In this document: one piece after another, positions 17,971-26,130 of the stretch | Numbering within the stretch: the first letter of the stretch is position 1 | Layout: the number at the start of each line of letters is the position of its first letter | Assembly (NCBI GenBank): GCA_012729335.1 | Contig: JAAYDJ010000007.1 | Location: 1-64,000, forward strand | Origin: Bacteroidales bacterium | GTDB lineage: Bacteria > Bacteroidota > Bacteroidia > Bacteroidales > Prolixibacteraceae | Direction of reading: 5' to 3' | DNA length: 64,000 bases | The notes under the pieces: generated by a model | The model's input: the letters and a program-made list of their open reading frames with translations, nothing else | The model's database searches: none | Told to the model about the DNA's origin: nothing | Translations under genes and position numbers: made by a program

Positions 17971-18597
17971 TTATCTGATGATCAGCGGTCTGCTGATCTG
18001 TTCAGTGCCATTGTCCACCGACAGTATGTAGAATCCGGCAGGCAGTCTGAGCCGGAGCTCTTCTTCCTGATATCCCGGGAAATTGCCGATGTGTCTTTTG
18101 TTTATCACTTTTCCCGTGTGGTCACTGATGGACAGCGTGACCATCGGGGCAGGATTTCCGCTGAGCCGGATTTTGAAAAGGCCGTCGCCGGGATGAGGAT
18201 AGACGACCGCCTGCAGCCGTGGGCGTGCCGGATGGTCGGGGTGGCCCACGAGGGGTGGTTTGACGTGGACCGTATAGGTGAGCTGAAAGCTGCACCCTTG
18301 TTGGTCAGTGACTGTGAGCAGATAAGTGGTGGTATCGGTGGGGTTCGCCACCGGATGGAGCGTTAACGGATTATCAAGGGAGGAGGCCGGAGACCAGAGA
18401 AAAGTATACTCTCCGGTTCCGCCTGAAATGACCAGGTCACCTCCCAGGGTGACCTGACTGCCCAGGCTAATGGTAGTATCCTGGCATCCCATAACAAAAC
18501 CCAGTTCGGGAGGTTGCGCCACATCCAGGTAAAGCACCCGTTGGGCCAGGGTGACTGCAGGTAGCAGCCAAAACAGAACTAAAAACCAACTCTTCAT
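17971..18597 (-). CDS. Secreted PKD-type protein with type IX secretion C-terminal sorting domain
   Basis: 208 residues. The signal peptide (MKSWFLVLFWLLPAVTLAQ) is followed by a PKD/Ig-like module (GGTGEYTFLWSPASSLDNP...TTYLLTVTDQQGCSF). The C-terminal ~80-residue Por sorting domain runs from YPHPGDGLFKIRL through LSISDHTGKVI to LPAGFYILSVDNG and LIIR. This tail directs export across the outer membrane by the type IX system, supporting the Bacteroidota assignment. No enzymatic domain is present; adhesion or structural roles are possible. Confidence 0.85.
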   Translation of the reverse strand: MKSWFLVLFWLLPAVTLAQRVLYLDVAQPPELGFVMGCQDTTISLGSQVTLGGDLVISGGTGEYTFLWSPASSLDNPLTLHPVANPTDTTTYLLTVTDQQGCSFQLTYTVHVKPPLVGHPDHPARPRLQAVVYPHPGDGLFKIRLSGNPAPMVTLSISDHTGKVINKRHIGNFPGYQEEELRLRLPAGFYILSVDNGTEQISRPLIIR

Positions 18598-18682
18598 CGG
18601 TTATTATTTCAGGACCAGGATGCCCGCCGGCCTGCGGGGATACCCCTCTCTCCGCCGGGAAAATCCGGCCTTGCCTCATTGG

Positions 18683-19090
18683 TCAGTCGGTCACATTCCC
18701 CTTAATGACCAAACCGACCCCTGAGCCGGTCGCATTGGAAAAAACAGTGATGGTCTTGTTGAAGGAACCTTTGATCCGGGTGTTGTATTCCACCCTGATG
18801 GAATCGCTCTGGCCCCCGAGAATGGGTACCCTGGGCCACTGGGGAACCGTGCAGCCACAGGATGACCTGACATTGCTTATTACCAGTGGCGCTTCCCCTG
18901 AGTTCGTGAATACAAAATAATAAAAGGCCTGGTCTCCGCTCTTCACCTTGCCAAAATCATGCATCCTCACTGGAAACTCTATCGCCGGTTTGGCCTCTGT
19001 CCCCTCCTTGGCTGTCGTGACCTGCGGCTGCGCAGAAAGCGAAAAACCGGCAAGAACCATCAGAAAAAATATCGAAAATAGTGTTCTCAT
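18683..19090 (-). CDS. DUF1573 domain protein
   Basis: 135 residues. A cleavable signal peptide (MRTLFSIFFLMVLAGFSLSAQ) precedes a single DUF1573 Ig-like domain: FPVRMHDFGKVKSGDQAFYYFVFTNSGEAPLVI, then the family block SSCGCTVPQWP and DSIRVEYNTRIKGSFNKTITVFSNA. Common exported Bacteroidota protein of unknown function. It is the first gene after a well-defined minus-strand promoter (19180-19209) and may be co-transcribed with the sorting-domain protein downstream. Confidence 0.88.
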   Translation of the reverse strand: MRTLFSIFFLMVLAGFSLSAQPQVTTAKEGTEAKPAIEFPVRMHDFGKVKSGDQAFYYFVFTNSGEAPLVISNVRSSCGCTVPQWPRVPILGGQSDSIRVEYNTRIKGSFNKTITVFSNATGSGVGLVIKGNVTD

Positions 19091-19179
19091 CTTCTTTTAA
19101 TTTTCTCATTGAAACCCCATCTCAACCTCAGGAACAGGTTCCCGGCTCTCCTTCAGAAGCTTCAACTCACGTTTTCAAA

Positions 19180-19209
19180 CAAAATTAGACATCATGAAAC
19201 GGAATACAA
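19180..19209 (-). promoter_or_regulatory. Bacteroidota-type promoter of the DUF1573 gene
   Basis: On the minus strand TTG (19209-19207), a 19-nt spacer and TAATTTTG (19187-19180) match the TTG-N19-TAnnTTTG pattern exactly. It gives a leader of about 85 nt. Confidence 0.7.
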
Positions 19210-19248
19210 AATAAAATAGAGAATTTTTGCTTCTCTTGGACCATGAAC

Positions 19249-19280
19249 TTGAAATAATAAGAATATTCTCATTATATTTG
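19249..19280 (+). promoter_or_regulatory. Promoter of the DUF134-NifX-ATPase cluster
   Basis: TTG (19249-19251), a 21-nt spacer and TATATTTG (19273-19280) match the Bacteroidota pattern and end 20 bp before the DUF134 ATG. It is divergent from the DUF1573 promoter about 40 bp away. Confidence 0.65.
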
Positions 19281-19300
19281 TCCGTGTTAATGCATACAAA

Positions 19301-20101
19301 ATGCCACGCAGGAAGATATTAAGGAAGATTGTCACTCCTCCCTCCTTCAAGGGATTCATGCCCTTGGGTTTGGAGAATCCCGGCCGTCCGGTTCTGTTGG
19401 GATTTGAGGAATACGAAGCCATCAGGCTGTGTGATTATGAAGGGTATCATCATTCGGAGGCTGCGCGGATCATGCAGATCAGCCGGCCCACCTTCGCACG
19501 TATATATGAAGAGGCACGACGCAAGGTGGCCCTGGCTTTTGTGGCGGGCTCACCGCTTCTTTTCCAGGGAGGGCGGGTCTATTATGACAGCGACTGGTTT
19601 GAATGCAGAAGGTGTCGTTGCCGTTTTAACAGGATCGATAAAACCGACCTTGGGGTGCAGTGCGGATTATGCGGATCGGCCGATGTTCATGCGTTGGTTC
19701 ATGCCACGCAGGAAGAAAGGGCGGGTTCTCTATCCGGAACTGTGGCCCAAGGGCAACTGCCACAAGATGATGATGGTTCTGGTGGTTCCCCTGGTTCAGG
19801 CAAAGCCACTTTCACTGGCCGTGAGACGCCGGAATCCGATGTGCCCCCTTCTTCAGGTCCCGGTGTTCCCGGTTTTGCGGGTGGATGGGGTATGGGCCGG
19901 GGTGCCGGCCATAGGTCAGGCCGCGGAACAGGTCATGGCAGACGCCATCGCCAGGGTGCCGGGGCCCTCTCAGGGCATTTGTGCCGTTGCCCGCAGTGCG
20001 GCTACGAAACTCAGATGCCCGCAGGAGTTCCCTGTCACCAGCAGGTGTGTGTGAAGTGTGGCGCACTTATGAACCCTGCTGCCCCCAAATCCTCAGAATG
20101 A
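19301..20101 (+). CDS. DUF134 DNA-binding protein with extended glycine-rich linker and C-terminal zinc ribbon
   Basis: 266 residues, about twice the usual length. Residues 1-90 are a DUF134 domain (MPRRKILRK start, FEEYEAIRLCDYEGYHHSEAARIMQISRPTFARIYEEARRKVALA), a sigma-70-region-4-like helix-turn-helix. A CxxC...CxxC zinc ribbon (FECRRCRC...CGLC) follows near 105-130, then a ~90-residue Gly/Ser/Pro/His-rich linker of low complexity, and a second ribbon (CRCPQCGY...CHQQVCVKCGALM) at the C terminus. Likely a metal- or redox-responsive regulator of the downstream NifX/ATPase genes (inference from position). The linker and second ribbon are unusual additions. Confidence 0.82.
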   Translation: MPRRKILRKIVTPPSFKGFMPLGLENPGRPVLLGFEEYEAIRLCDYEGYHHSEAARIMQISRPTFARIYEEARRKVALAFVAGSPLLFQGGRVYYDSDWFECRRCRCRFNRIDKTDLGVQCGLCGSADVHALVHATQEERAGSLSGTVAQGQLPQDDDGSGGSPGSGKATFTGRETPESDVPPSSGPGVPGFAGGWGMGRGAGHRSGRGTGHGRRHRQGAGALSGHLCRCPQCGYETQMPAGVPCHQQVCVKCGALMNPAAPKSSE

Positions 20102-20192
20102 CACGGAGCTGCCGGCTTGGTTCGGCCCAACCTGCCTGAAAGAACCGTTTCTTAACTGAATTGCTGTTCATTTATACATTAAATACTGATTT

Positions 20193-20513
20193 ATGAAAGT
20201 CGCTATTACTTCATCGGGAGACCAACTCTCCGCATTGGTTGACCGTCGCTTCGGCCGCTGCAACTATTTCGTCTTTTTTGATACGGAAACGGGAGAAACC
20301 GAAATCCTTGCCAATCCTCATACCGACCATCTGGAAGGAGCGGGGGTTGCCGCGGTCGGCCTGGTGGCTGAAAGGGGAGTGAAAAAGGTGGTCTCAGGGG
20401 AGTTCGGGGCCAAAGTGAAGAGCCTGTTTGACCAGCTGCAGATCCAGTTGATTTCAGTGCCCAACCAGGAGCAAAGCGTGGCTGAAATCATCGGGTTGCT
20501 CAGGAAACAGTGA
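20193..20513 (+). CDS. NifX/NafY-type dinitrogenase iron-molybdenum cofactor biosynthesis domain protein (first copy)
   Basis: 106 residues, one RNase-H-like NifX domain: KVAITSSGDQLSALVDRRFGRCNYFVFFDTETGE at the N terminus, ENPHTDHLEGAGV-type middle, and GVKKVVSGEFG...LFDQLQIQLI. In nitrogen fixers such domains carry metal-cluster precursors. Here no nifHDK, nifB or nifEN is seen, so a nitrogenase role is not supported; in many anaerobes these domains accompany MinD-like ferredoxin ATPases in cofactor or Fe-S handling of unknown target. Second gene of the cluster. Confidence 0.85.
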   Translation: MKVAITSSGDQLSALVDRRFGRCNYFVFFDTETGETEILANPHTDHLEGAGVAAVGLVAERGVKKVVSGEFGAKVKSLFDQLQIQLISVPNQEQSVAEIIGLLRKQ

Positions 20514-20661
20514 TCTGCAGCAGAACCTTAGCCGATCATTCAGGCACATCAGCCATTTGTCGGATATTATATCATCAGGTGGCACCTGCCCCAATGATGA
20601 GGTCATAATGGTATGGTATCTGGGAAAAACAACAGACTAAAAAAGGATTAATATTGAAAAT

Positions 20662-21039
20662 ATGAAGAAGTGTATTGCCATTCCCCTGGAGAACGGGGTA
20701 TTGTGTGCCCATTTTGGCCACTGTGAGACTTTTGCCATTGTGGATGTGGCCGACGGCCAGGTGACCGGTATGAGGGAAGTCACGCCGCCTGAGCATGTGC
20801 CGGGGTTGTATCCCCGTTGGGTGGCCACTTTTGGGGTGACCGATGTGATTGCCGGAGGCATGGGCCAGAAGGCCATTGATCTTTTTAATCAGCAAAATAT
20901 CAATGCTTTTGTCGGGGCGCCCACCCAGGGACCCCGGGAGTTGGCCGAAGCGTTTCTGGCCGGGAAGCTTTCTCTGAGTGCCAATTATTGTAACCATGAC
21001 CATGGCGATCATCATCATGGTCACAGCCATGCCCATTGA
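20662..21039 (+). CDS. NifX-type cofactor-carrier domain protein with histidine-rich tail (second copy)
   Basis: 125 residues. Residues 1-105 form a NifX domain (KKCIAIPLENGVLCAHFGHCETFAIVDV..., VTDVIAGGMGQKAIDLFNQQNINAFVGAP). The C terminus ends in a metal-binding stretch of His and Asp (HDHGDHHHGHSHAH), a plausible nickel, zinc or iron ligand site. The stop overlaps the ATG of the next gene (TGATG), indicating translational coupling. Divergent in sequence from the first NifX copy, so not a recent duplicate. Confidence 0.85.
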   Translation: MKKCIAIPLENGVLCAHFGHCETFAIVDVADGQVTGMREVTPPEHVPGLYPRWVATFGVTDVIAGGMGQKAIDLFNQQNINAFVGAPTQGPRELAEAFLAGKLSLSANYCNHDHGDHHHGHSHAH

Positions 21040-21956
21040 TGGAACGTGTTTCGCCCGGGGAGGCGGTGTCAGCCGGAATCTCTCTTAAGATTGCCGTGGC
21101 CAGTGGAAAGGGCGGGACGGGTAAAACCCTGGTCTCCACCAACCTGTTTTCCACCCTCCTCGTTGCTGAGCATCAGGGATCGCTGGTGGATTGTGATGCG
21201 GAAGCGCCCAATGATTTTTTGTTTTTCAAGGGTGAGGCGGCTGGTTCCTTTGAGGTGACCCAAATGGTGCCGGTCATCGACACCGATCGTTGCACCTATT
21301 GTGGCCGATGCCGTGATGATTGCCATTACAACGCCATTTTTATCCTCCCTTCGGTGCCCATGATCAGGGTCATGGAAGAGCTTTGTCATGGCTGCGGAGC
21401 CTGTACTGTGGCCTGCCAGGAGGGGGCCATCACCGAAAAGGAGGTCTCCCTGGGTAGGGTAAGCCACCTGGCGGTGGACGCATTTCATCGGCTTACGGAG
21501 GCCCGCATGAATGAAGGGGTTTATTCCCCTGTGCCGGTGATCAAGGCAGCCATCAGGGAGGCCGGTCACACGGGGATCACCCTTCTGGATGCCCCTCCGG
21601 GAACCTCCTGTCCTTTTATCCAGACGGTCAGCAGGGCCGATTATGTGGTCCTCGTAACTGAGCCCACCCCTTTTGGACTCAGCGATCTGCGGCAGTCGGT
21701 GGAAACCCTGAAAACCATTGGCAAGCCCTGCGGAGTGGTGGTCAACAGGGCCGGACTGGGCAACCGGGAGGTGTATGATTATCTGACTGCAGAACAGATT
21801 CCCCTGTTGATGGAGATTCCCTTTGACCGGGAACTGGCAGCCCTTTATGCCCGGGGAATGGTGGCTGCATCCGTAGACCTTTCCTGGAGGGAGCAATTCA
21901 CCCAATTGTTGAACAATATCCTGACGCATTATGGAAATAGCCATTATCAGTGGTAA
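21039..21956 (+). CDS. MinD/Mrp-superfamily P-loop ATPase with inserted two-cluster ferredoxin domain (first copy)
   Basis: 305 residues from the ATG overlapping the upstream stop; a TTG one codon earlier is less likely. The deviant Walker A VASGKGGTGKT lies near residues 18-28. A ferredoxin domain with two CxxCxxCxxxC motifs (CTYCGRCRDDCHYNAI and CHGCGACTVACQEGAI) is inserted near 85-130 and should bind two [4Fe-4S] clusters. Switch and Walker B regions (LLDAPPGTSCPFIQTV, VTEPTPFGLSDL) follow. Predicted to couple ATP hydrolysis to Fe-S or metal-cofactor transfer in the cytoplasm. It overlaps the second copy by 26 bp. Confidence 0.88.
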   Translation: MERVSPGEAVSAGISLKIAVASGKGGTGKTLVSTNLFSTLLVAEHQGSLVDCDAEAPNDFLFFKGEAAGSFEVTQMVPVIDTDRCTYCGRCRDDCHYNAIFILPSVPMIRVMEELCHGCGACTVACQEGAITEKEVSLGRVSHLAVDAFHRLTEARMNEGVYSPVPVIKAAIREAGHTGITLLDAPPGTSCPFIQTVSRADYVVLVTEPTPFGLSDLRQSVETLKTIGKPCGVVVNRAGLGNREVYDYLTAEQIPLLMEIPFDRELAALYARGMVAASVDLSWREQFTQLLNNILTHYGNSHYQW

Positions 21957-22824
21957 GGGGGGAACCGGAAAGTCAAGCATCACGGCGGCTTTTGCTGCCC
22001 TGGGGCGTCAGGTGGTCCTCGCCGACTGCGATGTGGATGCCGCCAACCTTTATCTGCTCTTTAATCCTGCCCACGAAGAGGAACAAATCTATATCTCGGG
22101 CCAGAAAGCGGTCATCGACTACGCGGTGTGTACCTCCTGTGGAATCTGCATCGATTATTGCCGGTTTGATGCCATTACTGAAAAGGAAGGGCGGGTGGAA
22201 ATCCTGGAAACCTCCTGCGACGGTTGCCATCTCTGTGCCAGGGTGTGTCCTGAAAAGGCGATTGCCATGGTCAACAGTGACCAGAGCCGGATGGTGGCCG
22301 GGAGCTTCCGCTTCGGGAAAATGGTGTATGGCCGCCTTGCCCCGGGTGAGGAGAACTCGGGAAAACTGGTCAATATGGTCAGGGAAAAGGCCTCTGCCAT
22401 GGCTGCCGCCCTCACATCTCCCGGTCAACCCCCTTTAATCCTCCTTGATGGTCCCCCCGGCATCGGATGCCCGGTCATCTCCACCATCACGGGAGTGGAT
22501 CATGTGGTCATCGTCACAGAACCTTCACTCTCGGGATTGCATGATCTTCAGCGCGCTGTGGCTGTAGCCCTGAAAATGGAAAGGAAGGTTTCCGTCATTA
22601 TCAATAAGTGGGACCTTCATCCTGCCCTGAGCAATGAGATCGCAGCGTGGTGCCGTCATGCCGGCGTGGCTATGGCCGGCCAAATCCCCTTTTCAGAAGT
22701 GGTCGTAGAGGCAATGGTCCACCAAAAATCGATCCCCGAGTGGGCTCCTGACCATGAAGTCTCTACCCAACTGCGCTCCATTTTTAAATGGCTGATTTCT
22801 TCCTGCTTATTGGAAATGAAATAA
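21931..22824 (+). CDS. MinD/Mrp-superfamily P-loop ATPase with inserted two-cluster ferredoxin domain (second copy)
   Basis: 297 residues. Walker A SGKGGTGKS is near residues 7-15; ferredoxin motifs CTSCGICIDYCRFDAI and CDGCHLCARVCPEKAI lie near 68-112; Walker B/switch is LLDGPPGIGCPVIST with VTEPSLSGLHDLQ. Same architecture as the preceding protein but clearly diverged, so the pair probably acts as a heteromer, as is usual for these tandem genes. The 26-bp overlap with the first copy implies coupled translation. Target protein or cofactor unknown. Confidence 0.88.
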   Translation: MEIAIISGKGGTGKSSITAAFAALGRQVVLADCDVDAANLYLLFNPAHEEEQIYISGQKAVIDYAVCTSCGICIDYCRFDAITEKEGRVEILETSCDGCHLCARVCPEKAIAMVNSDQSRMVAGSFRFGKMVYGRLAPGEENSGKLVNMVREKASAMAAALTSPGQPPLILLDGPPGIGCPVISTITGVDHVVIVTEPSLSGLHDLQRAVAVALKMERKVSVIINKWDLHPALSNEIAAWCRHAGVAMAGQIPFSEVVVEAMVHQKSIPEWAPDHEVSTQLRSIFKWLISSCLLEMK

Positions 22825-22860
22825 CCCAATTTTAATTATTCAGTTATAAATTTTTATAAA

Positions 22861-24219
22861 ATGAAAAGCACAGATGTATTGATTATTGGCGGAAGTGCCG
22901 CAGGCATGGTCGCCGCCCTTACGGGCAAAGCCAACTGGCCTGAAAAAAGCTTCACTTTGATCAAAAAGCAAAAGGAAATGATGGTTCCCTGCGGGATTCC
23001 TTACATTTTCGGAACACTGGAAAGTTCCAACCAAAACATCATGCCGGTTGACGCCATGATGGAAAAAAGCGGGATCACTTCCCTGGTGGATGAGGTGATC
23101 TCCATCGACAAGGAAACCAAAAGGGTGACTACCGCCGGTGGAGATGTCATTGGTTACGATAAGCTGGTCATCGCTACTGGCTCTACGCCCTATAAGGCCA
23201 AATGGCTCAAGGGCAGTGACAAGGAAAATGTCTTTGTGATTCCCAAGGACAAGGTTTATCTCGATGAAATGGCTTCTAAACTGAAGGGTTGTAAAAGGGT
23301 GGTGGTCATCGGTGCCGGTTTTATTGGTGTAGAGTTTTCCGACGAACTCAACAAGCGGGGTCATGCGGTCACATTGGTGGAGAAGCTGCCCAACATCCTG
23401 TCCCTGGCCTTTGATGTGGAACTCTCGGTCAGAATAGAGGAACTGCTTACGAAGCGGGGAGTTCACCTGGTCACCGGCAACGGGATCAGCGAAGTCCTGG
23501 GCGAAAATAAAGTGACGGGTGTCAGACTGGAAAACGGGGAGGAACTGGAAGCCGATGCGGTCATTCTTTCCATGGGATACAAACCCCAAACGAAACTGGC
23601 CCGCGAAGCCGGAATCATGATCGATGACAGCGGATTTATCGTGGTCGATGAGTTCATGCGAACGCCCACTCCCGATGTGTTTGCTGCCGGCGATTGCGCC
23701 CAGAAGCGGGATTTCATCACCCGCCGCAGGGTACCCACAATGCTGGCCTCCACAGCATGCGCCGAAGCCCGCATCGCTGGGATGAACCTTTTCAATATCC
23801 ATGTCGTTAAACACTTCAACGGTACGATCGCCATCTATTCCACTGCCATTGATGATGTGGGATTCGGCACCGCCGGAATCACCGAAGCCCGGGCTGAAAT
23901 GGAAGGGATCGCCACCCATACCGGTCTCTTTGAAGGGATCGACCGTCACCCCGGAAACCTTCCCGGAACCCACAAACAGCTGGTGAAGCTCATTAGCGCC
24001 AAATATTCGGGCGTGATCATCGGCGGAGAAGTTATCGGCGGTGAGAGCGCCGGCGAACTGACCAACGTCATCGGACTCGCTATCGAGAACAAAATGACCG
24101 TCAACTCCCTGCTGGCCTCCCAAATCGGGACCCATCCCTGTCTGACGGCCTCCCCTGCCGCTTATCCCCTGATTAAGGCCGCTGAAATCATCGCTGCCAA
24201 AATGAGAAAAAACGGCTGA
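22861..24219 (+). CDS. FAD/NAD(P)-dependent disulfide-type oxidoreductase (CoA-disulfide reductase / NADH oxidase family)
   Basis: 452 residues. The FAD motif GGSAAG is at 10-15, a single redox cysteine at Cys44 in MVPCGIPY, the NAD motif VVVIGAGFIGVE at 147-158, and the FAD-closing block TPTPDVFAAGDCAQ near 270. The C-terminal dimerisation domain carries TAGITEARA and GTHKQLVKLISAKYSG. The single Cys in a CGIPY context is the hallmark of CoA-disulfide reductases and NADH oxidases. Substrate (CoA disulfide, oxygen, sulfur) is not determinable. It follows the ATPase pair by 36 bp and ends at a terminator, so it likely belongs to the same unit and may supply electrons. Confidence 0.88.
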   Translation: MKSTDVLIIGGSAAGMVAALTGKANWPEKSFTLIKKQKEMMVPCGIPYIFGTLESSNQNIMPVDAMMEKSGITSLVDEVISIDKETKRVTTAGGDVIGYDKLVIATGSTPYKAKWLKGSDKENVFVIPKDKVYLDEMASKLKGCKRVVVIGAGFIGVEFSDELNKRGHAVTLVEKLPNILSLAFDVELSVRIEELLTKRGVHLVTGNGISEVLGENKVTGVRLENGEELEADAVILSMGYKPQTKLAREAGIMIDDSGFIVVDEFMRTPTPDVFAAGDCAQKRDFITRRRVPTMLASTACAEARIAGMNLFNIHVVKHFNGTIAIYSTAIDDVGFGTAGITEARAEMEGIATHTGLFEGIDRHPGNLPGTHKQLVKLISAKYSGVIIGGEVIGGESAGELTNVIGLAIENKMTVNSLLASQIGTHPCLTASPAAYPLIKAAEIIAAKMRKNG

Positions 24220-24282
24220 CAACCACTCCAGCCCTATTCCCGGAGAGGAAACCCACGATCTGTTTCCCTTCAGAATTCACGC

Positions 24283-24317
24283 AAAACGCCGGTGGAAGAA
24301 AGCTCCACCGGCGTTTT
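24283..24317. terminator. Bidirectional intrinsic terminator
   Basis: AAAACGCCGGTGGA (24283-24296) pairs with TCCACCGGCGTTTT (24304-24317) around a 7-nt loop, with T- and A-tracts on the two sides. It ends the cofactor/oxidoreductase cluster and could also serve the minus-strand frame at 24356-24625. Confidence 0.9.
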
Positions 24318-24355
24318 TGCTTTGAAGGTCTGTCCCGGGTTTTCCCGGACGGTCC

Positions 24356-24625
24356 TTACCGCGACTGCACCTGATTTCCTTTGCCTGCAGAGGTGCCAGC
24401 ATCCCTGACACGGTCGCTGACCACTTTCTTTTCTGTTTCTGTTTTTTTTCGCTCATCTCCCTCCTTTTTGAAGAAGTAAGCCCTGTCGGGTTTATCTTCC
24501 CGGAGAGCAGGCGCGGAGATGACTGACCTGACCGGAATGGCTGCCCGCTTAAGGAGATCGACCGTGTGGCCCAGTTTGAGCCCCAAAAGGTAAAAGACCG
24601 AGGAAAAAAGAATGACTGTTCTCAT
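24356..24625 (-). CDS. Small hypothetical protein, possible
   Basis: 89 residues. A hydrophobic N-terminal segment (VILFSSVFYLLGLKLGH) is followed by a highly charged, Lys/Glu/Arg-rich and probably disordered tail. I recognise no family. It lies between a terminator and the rimO promoter, antisense to nothing, and the bidirectional terminator downstream fits a real gene. Lack of any known motif and the short length keep confidence low; the 200 bp from 24626 to 24825 hold only the rimO promoter. Confidence 0.35.
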   Translation of the reverse strand: MRTVILFSSVFYLLGLKLGHTVDLLKRAAIPVRSVISAPALREDKPDRAYFFKKEGDERKKTETEKKVVSDRVRDAGTSAGKGNQVQSR

Positions 24626-24795
24626 GGCTTAATGGATCAATTTCTGAACGAATTTACGGCGTCAGCTCTTTTTTCCGGAACAGGAATCGGTGAATGGCCC
24701 CTTTTTCTCCGGTGAAAGGTGGTTTCCTGCCGTTGACAAGCTTAAAGGTAGGGCTTATTTCTCCCGTGGCAGCCCCTCAGGTCGGTCAACTTTTA

Positions 24796-24803
24796 TAATT
24801 TTG
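24796..24803 (+). promoter_or_regulatory. Predicted -7 element of rimO
   Basis: TAATTTTG matches TAnnTTTG and ends 22 bp before the rimO ATG. No TTG at the canonical distance. Confidence 0.5.
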
Positions 24804-24825
24804 GTCCAAAATTAAGATTAGGATA

Positions 24826-26130
24826 ATGAACAGAAAAATAAAGAGGGTCAACATCATAACCATGGGATGTTCCAAGAACCTGGTCGATTCCGAGGTATTG
24901 CTCAGCCAGTTGGAACAGGGCAGCTGGGAGGTGAGCCACGACGGTTCCGGAGCGGATTATGATGCGGTGATCATTAACACCTGCGGGTTCATCCACGATG
25001 CCAAACAGGAATCTATCGACATGATTCTGGATTACGCTGATGCCAAAGCCCGGGGCGATATCGGCAAGCTTTATGTGATGGGATGCCTTTCAGAGCGCTA
25101 CCGCACCGAACTCGAAAAGGAGATTCCCGAGGTGGACCGCTATTTCGGGAAATTTGACCTGAAAGCCATTACCACGGAACTGAAGGTGGCTTTGCAGCCT
25201 GAAACCATATACCAGCGAAAGATTACCACGCCTTCGCATTATGCCTACCTGAAGATTTCAGAGGGGTGTAACCGTTTCTGCGGCTTCTGTGCCATTCCCA
25301 TGATGACCGGCAGGTTTACTTCCCGGCCGGTGGAGGATCTCGTGAAGGAAACCCGCTACCTGGCTTCCCGTGGGGTGAAGGAACTCCTGCTGATCGCCCA
25401 GGAACTCTCCTCCTATGGACGCGATCTTTACGGCCACAGCCGCCTCCCTGAACTGGTGGAAGCTATCACTGAAATTGAAGGCATCGAATGGATAAGACTT
25501 CACTATTTCTACCCTTCTGACTTTCCTTATGATATCCTCCGGATCATGCGGGAGAAAAAAAAGGTGGTTCCCTATCTTGACCTGCCGCTGCAGCATATCT
25601 CCGATCACATGCTGAAAAGGATGCGCCGTCATACCACCCGCCGGGAAACCGAACAGCTTCTGCAAACCGTCAGGGCAGAAGTGCCTGGGGTGGCTCTGCG
25701 GACGACTCTGCTGGTGGGATACCCCGGTGAAACCGAGGAGGATTTCAGGGAACTGCTGCAGTTTGTGGAGGACCAGCGTTTCGACCGCCTGGGGGTCTTT
25801 ACCTATTCCCATGAAGAGGGCACCTACGCCTTCAACCAGTATTCCGATGAGGTCCCCGAAGAGATCAAACAACAAAGGGCTTCCCTGATCATGGAACGCC
25901 AGGAGCAGATCTCTGCCGAACTTAATGAAGACAAAGTCGGCCTGAAACTCCACGTGATCATCGACCGCAGGGAAGGAGATTATTATGTGGGCCGCACCCG
26001 CTTCGACTCCCCGGAAGTCGACGGTGAAGTCTATGTCACCTCTGAAAGGGAACTCTCCCCGGGGGACTTCGTCAGGGTCAGAATGACCGGCGCCGACACC
26101 CATGACCTTTTTGGAATATTGGAATCTTGA
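24826..26130 (+). CDS. rimO: Ribosomal protein S12 methylthiotransferase
   Basis: 434 residues. Radical-SAM methylthiotransferase that modifies Asp88-equivalent of ribosomal protein S12. The N-terminal UPF0004 domain has Cys15 (GCSKNLVDSE), Cys53 (NTCGF) and Cys87 (GCLSERY), binding one [4Fe-4S]. The radical-SAM motif CNRFCGFC supplies Cys148, Cys152 and Cys155, and a TRAM domain closes the protein. CSKNLVDSE is the block that separates RimO from MiaB. Monocistronic. The last codons and stop (GGAATCTTGA) are also the first words of the heptamer array that follows. Confidence 0.95.
   Translation: MNRKIKRVNIITMGCSKNLVDSEVLLSQLEQGSWEVSHDGSGADYDAVIINTCGFIHDAKQESIDMILDYADAKARGDIGKLYVMGCLSERYRTELEKEIPEVDRYFGKFDLKAITTELKVALQPETIYQRKITTPSHYAYLKISEGCNRFCGFCAIPMMTGRFTSRPVEDLVKETRYLASRGVKELLLIAQELSSYGRDLYGHSRLPELVEAITEIEGIEWIRLHYFYPSDFPYDILRIMREKKKVVPYLDLPLQHISDHMLKRMRRHTTRRETEQLLQTVRAEVPGVALRTTLLVGYPGETEEDFRELLQFVEDQRFDRLGVFTYSHEEGTYAFNQYSDEVPEEIKQQRASLIMERQEQISAELNEDKVGLKLHVIIDRREGDYYVGRTRFDSPEVDGEVYVTSERELSPGDFVRVRMTGADTHDLFGILES

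Noticed and set aside
20193-22824. Nitrogen fixation locus
   Set aside because: NifX-type domains and ferredoxin ATPases occur widely without nitrogenase; no nifH, nifD, nifK, nifE, nifN or nifB was found in the window.
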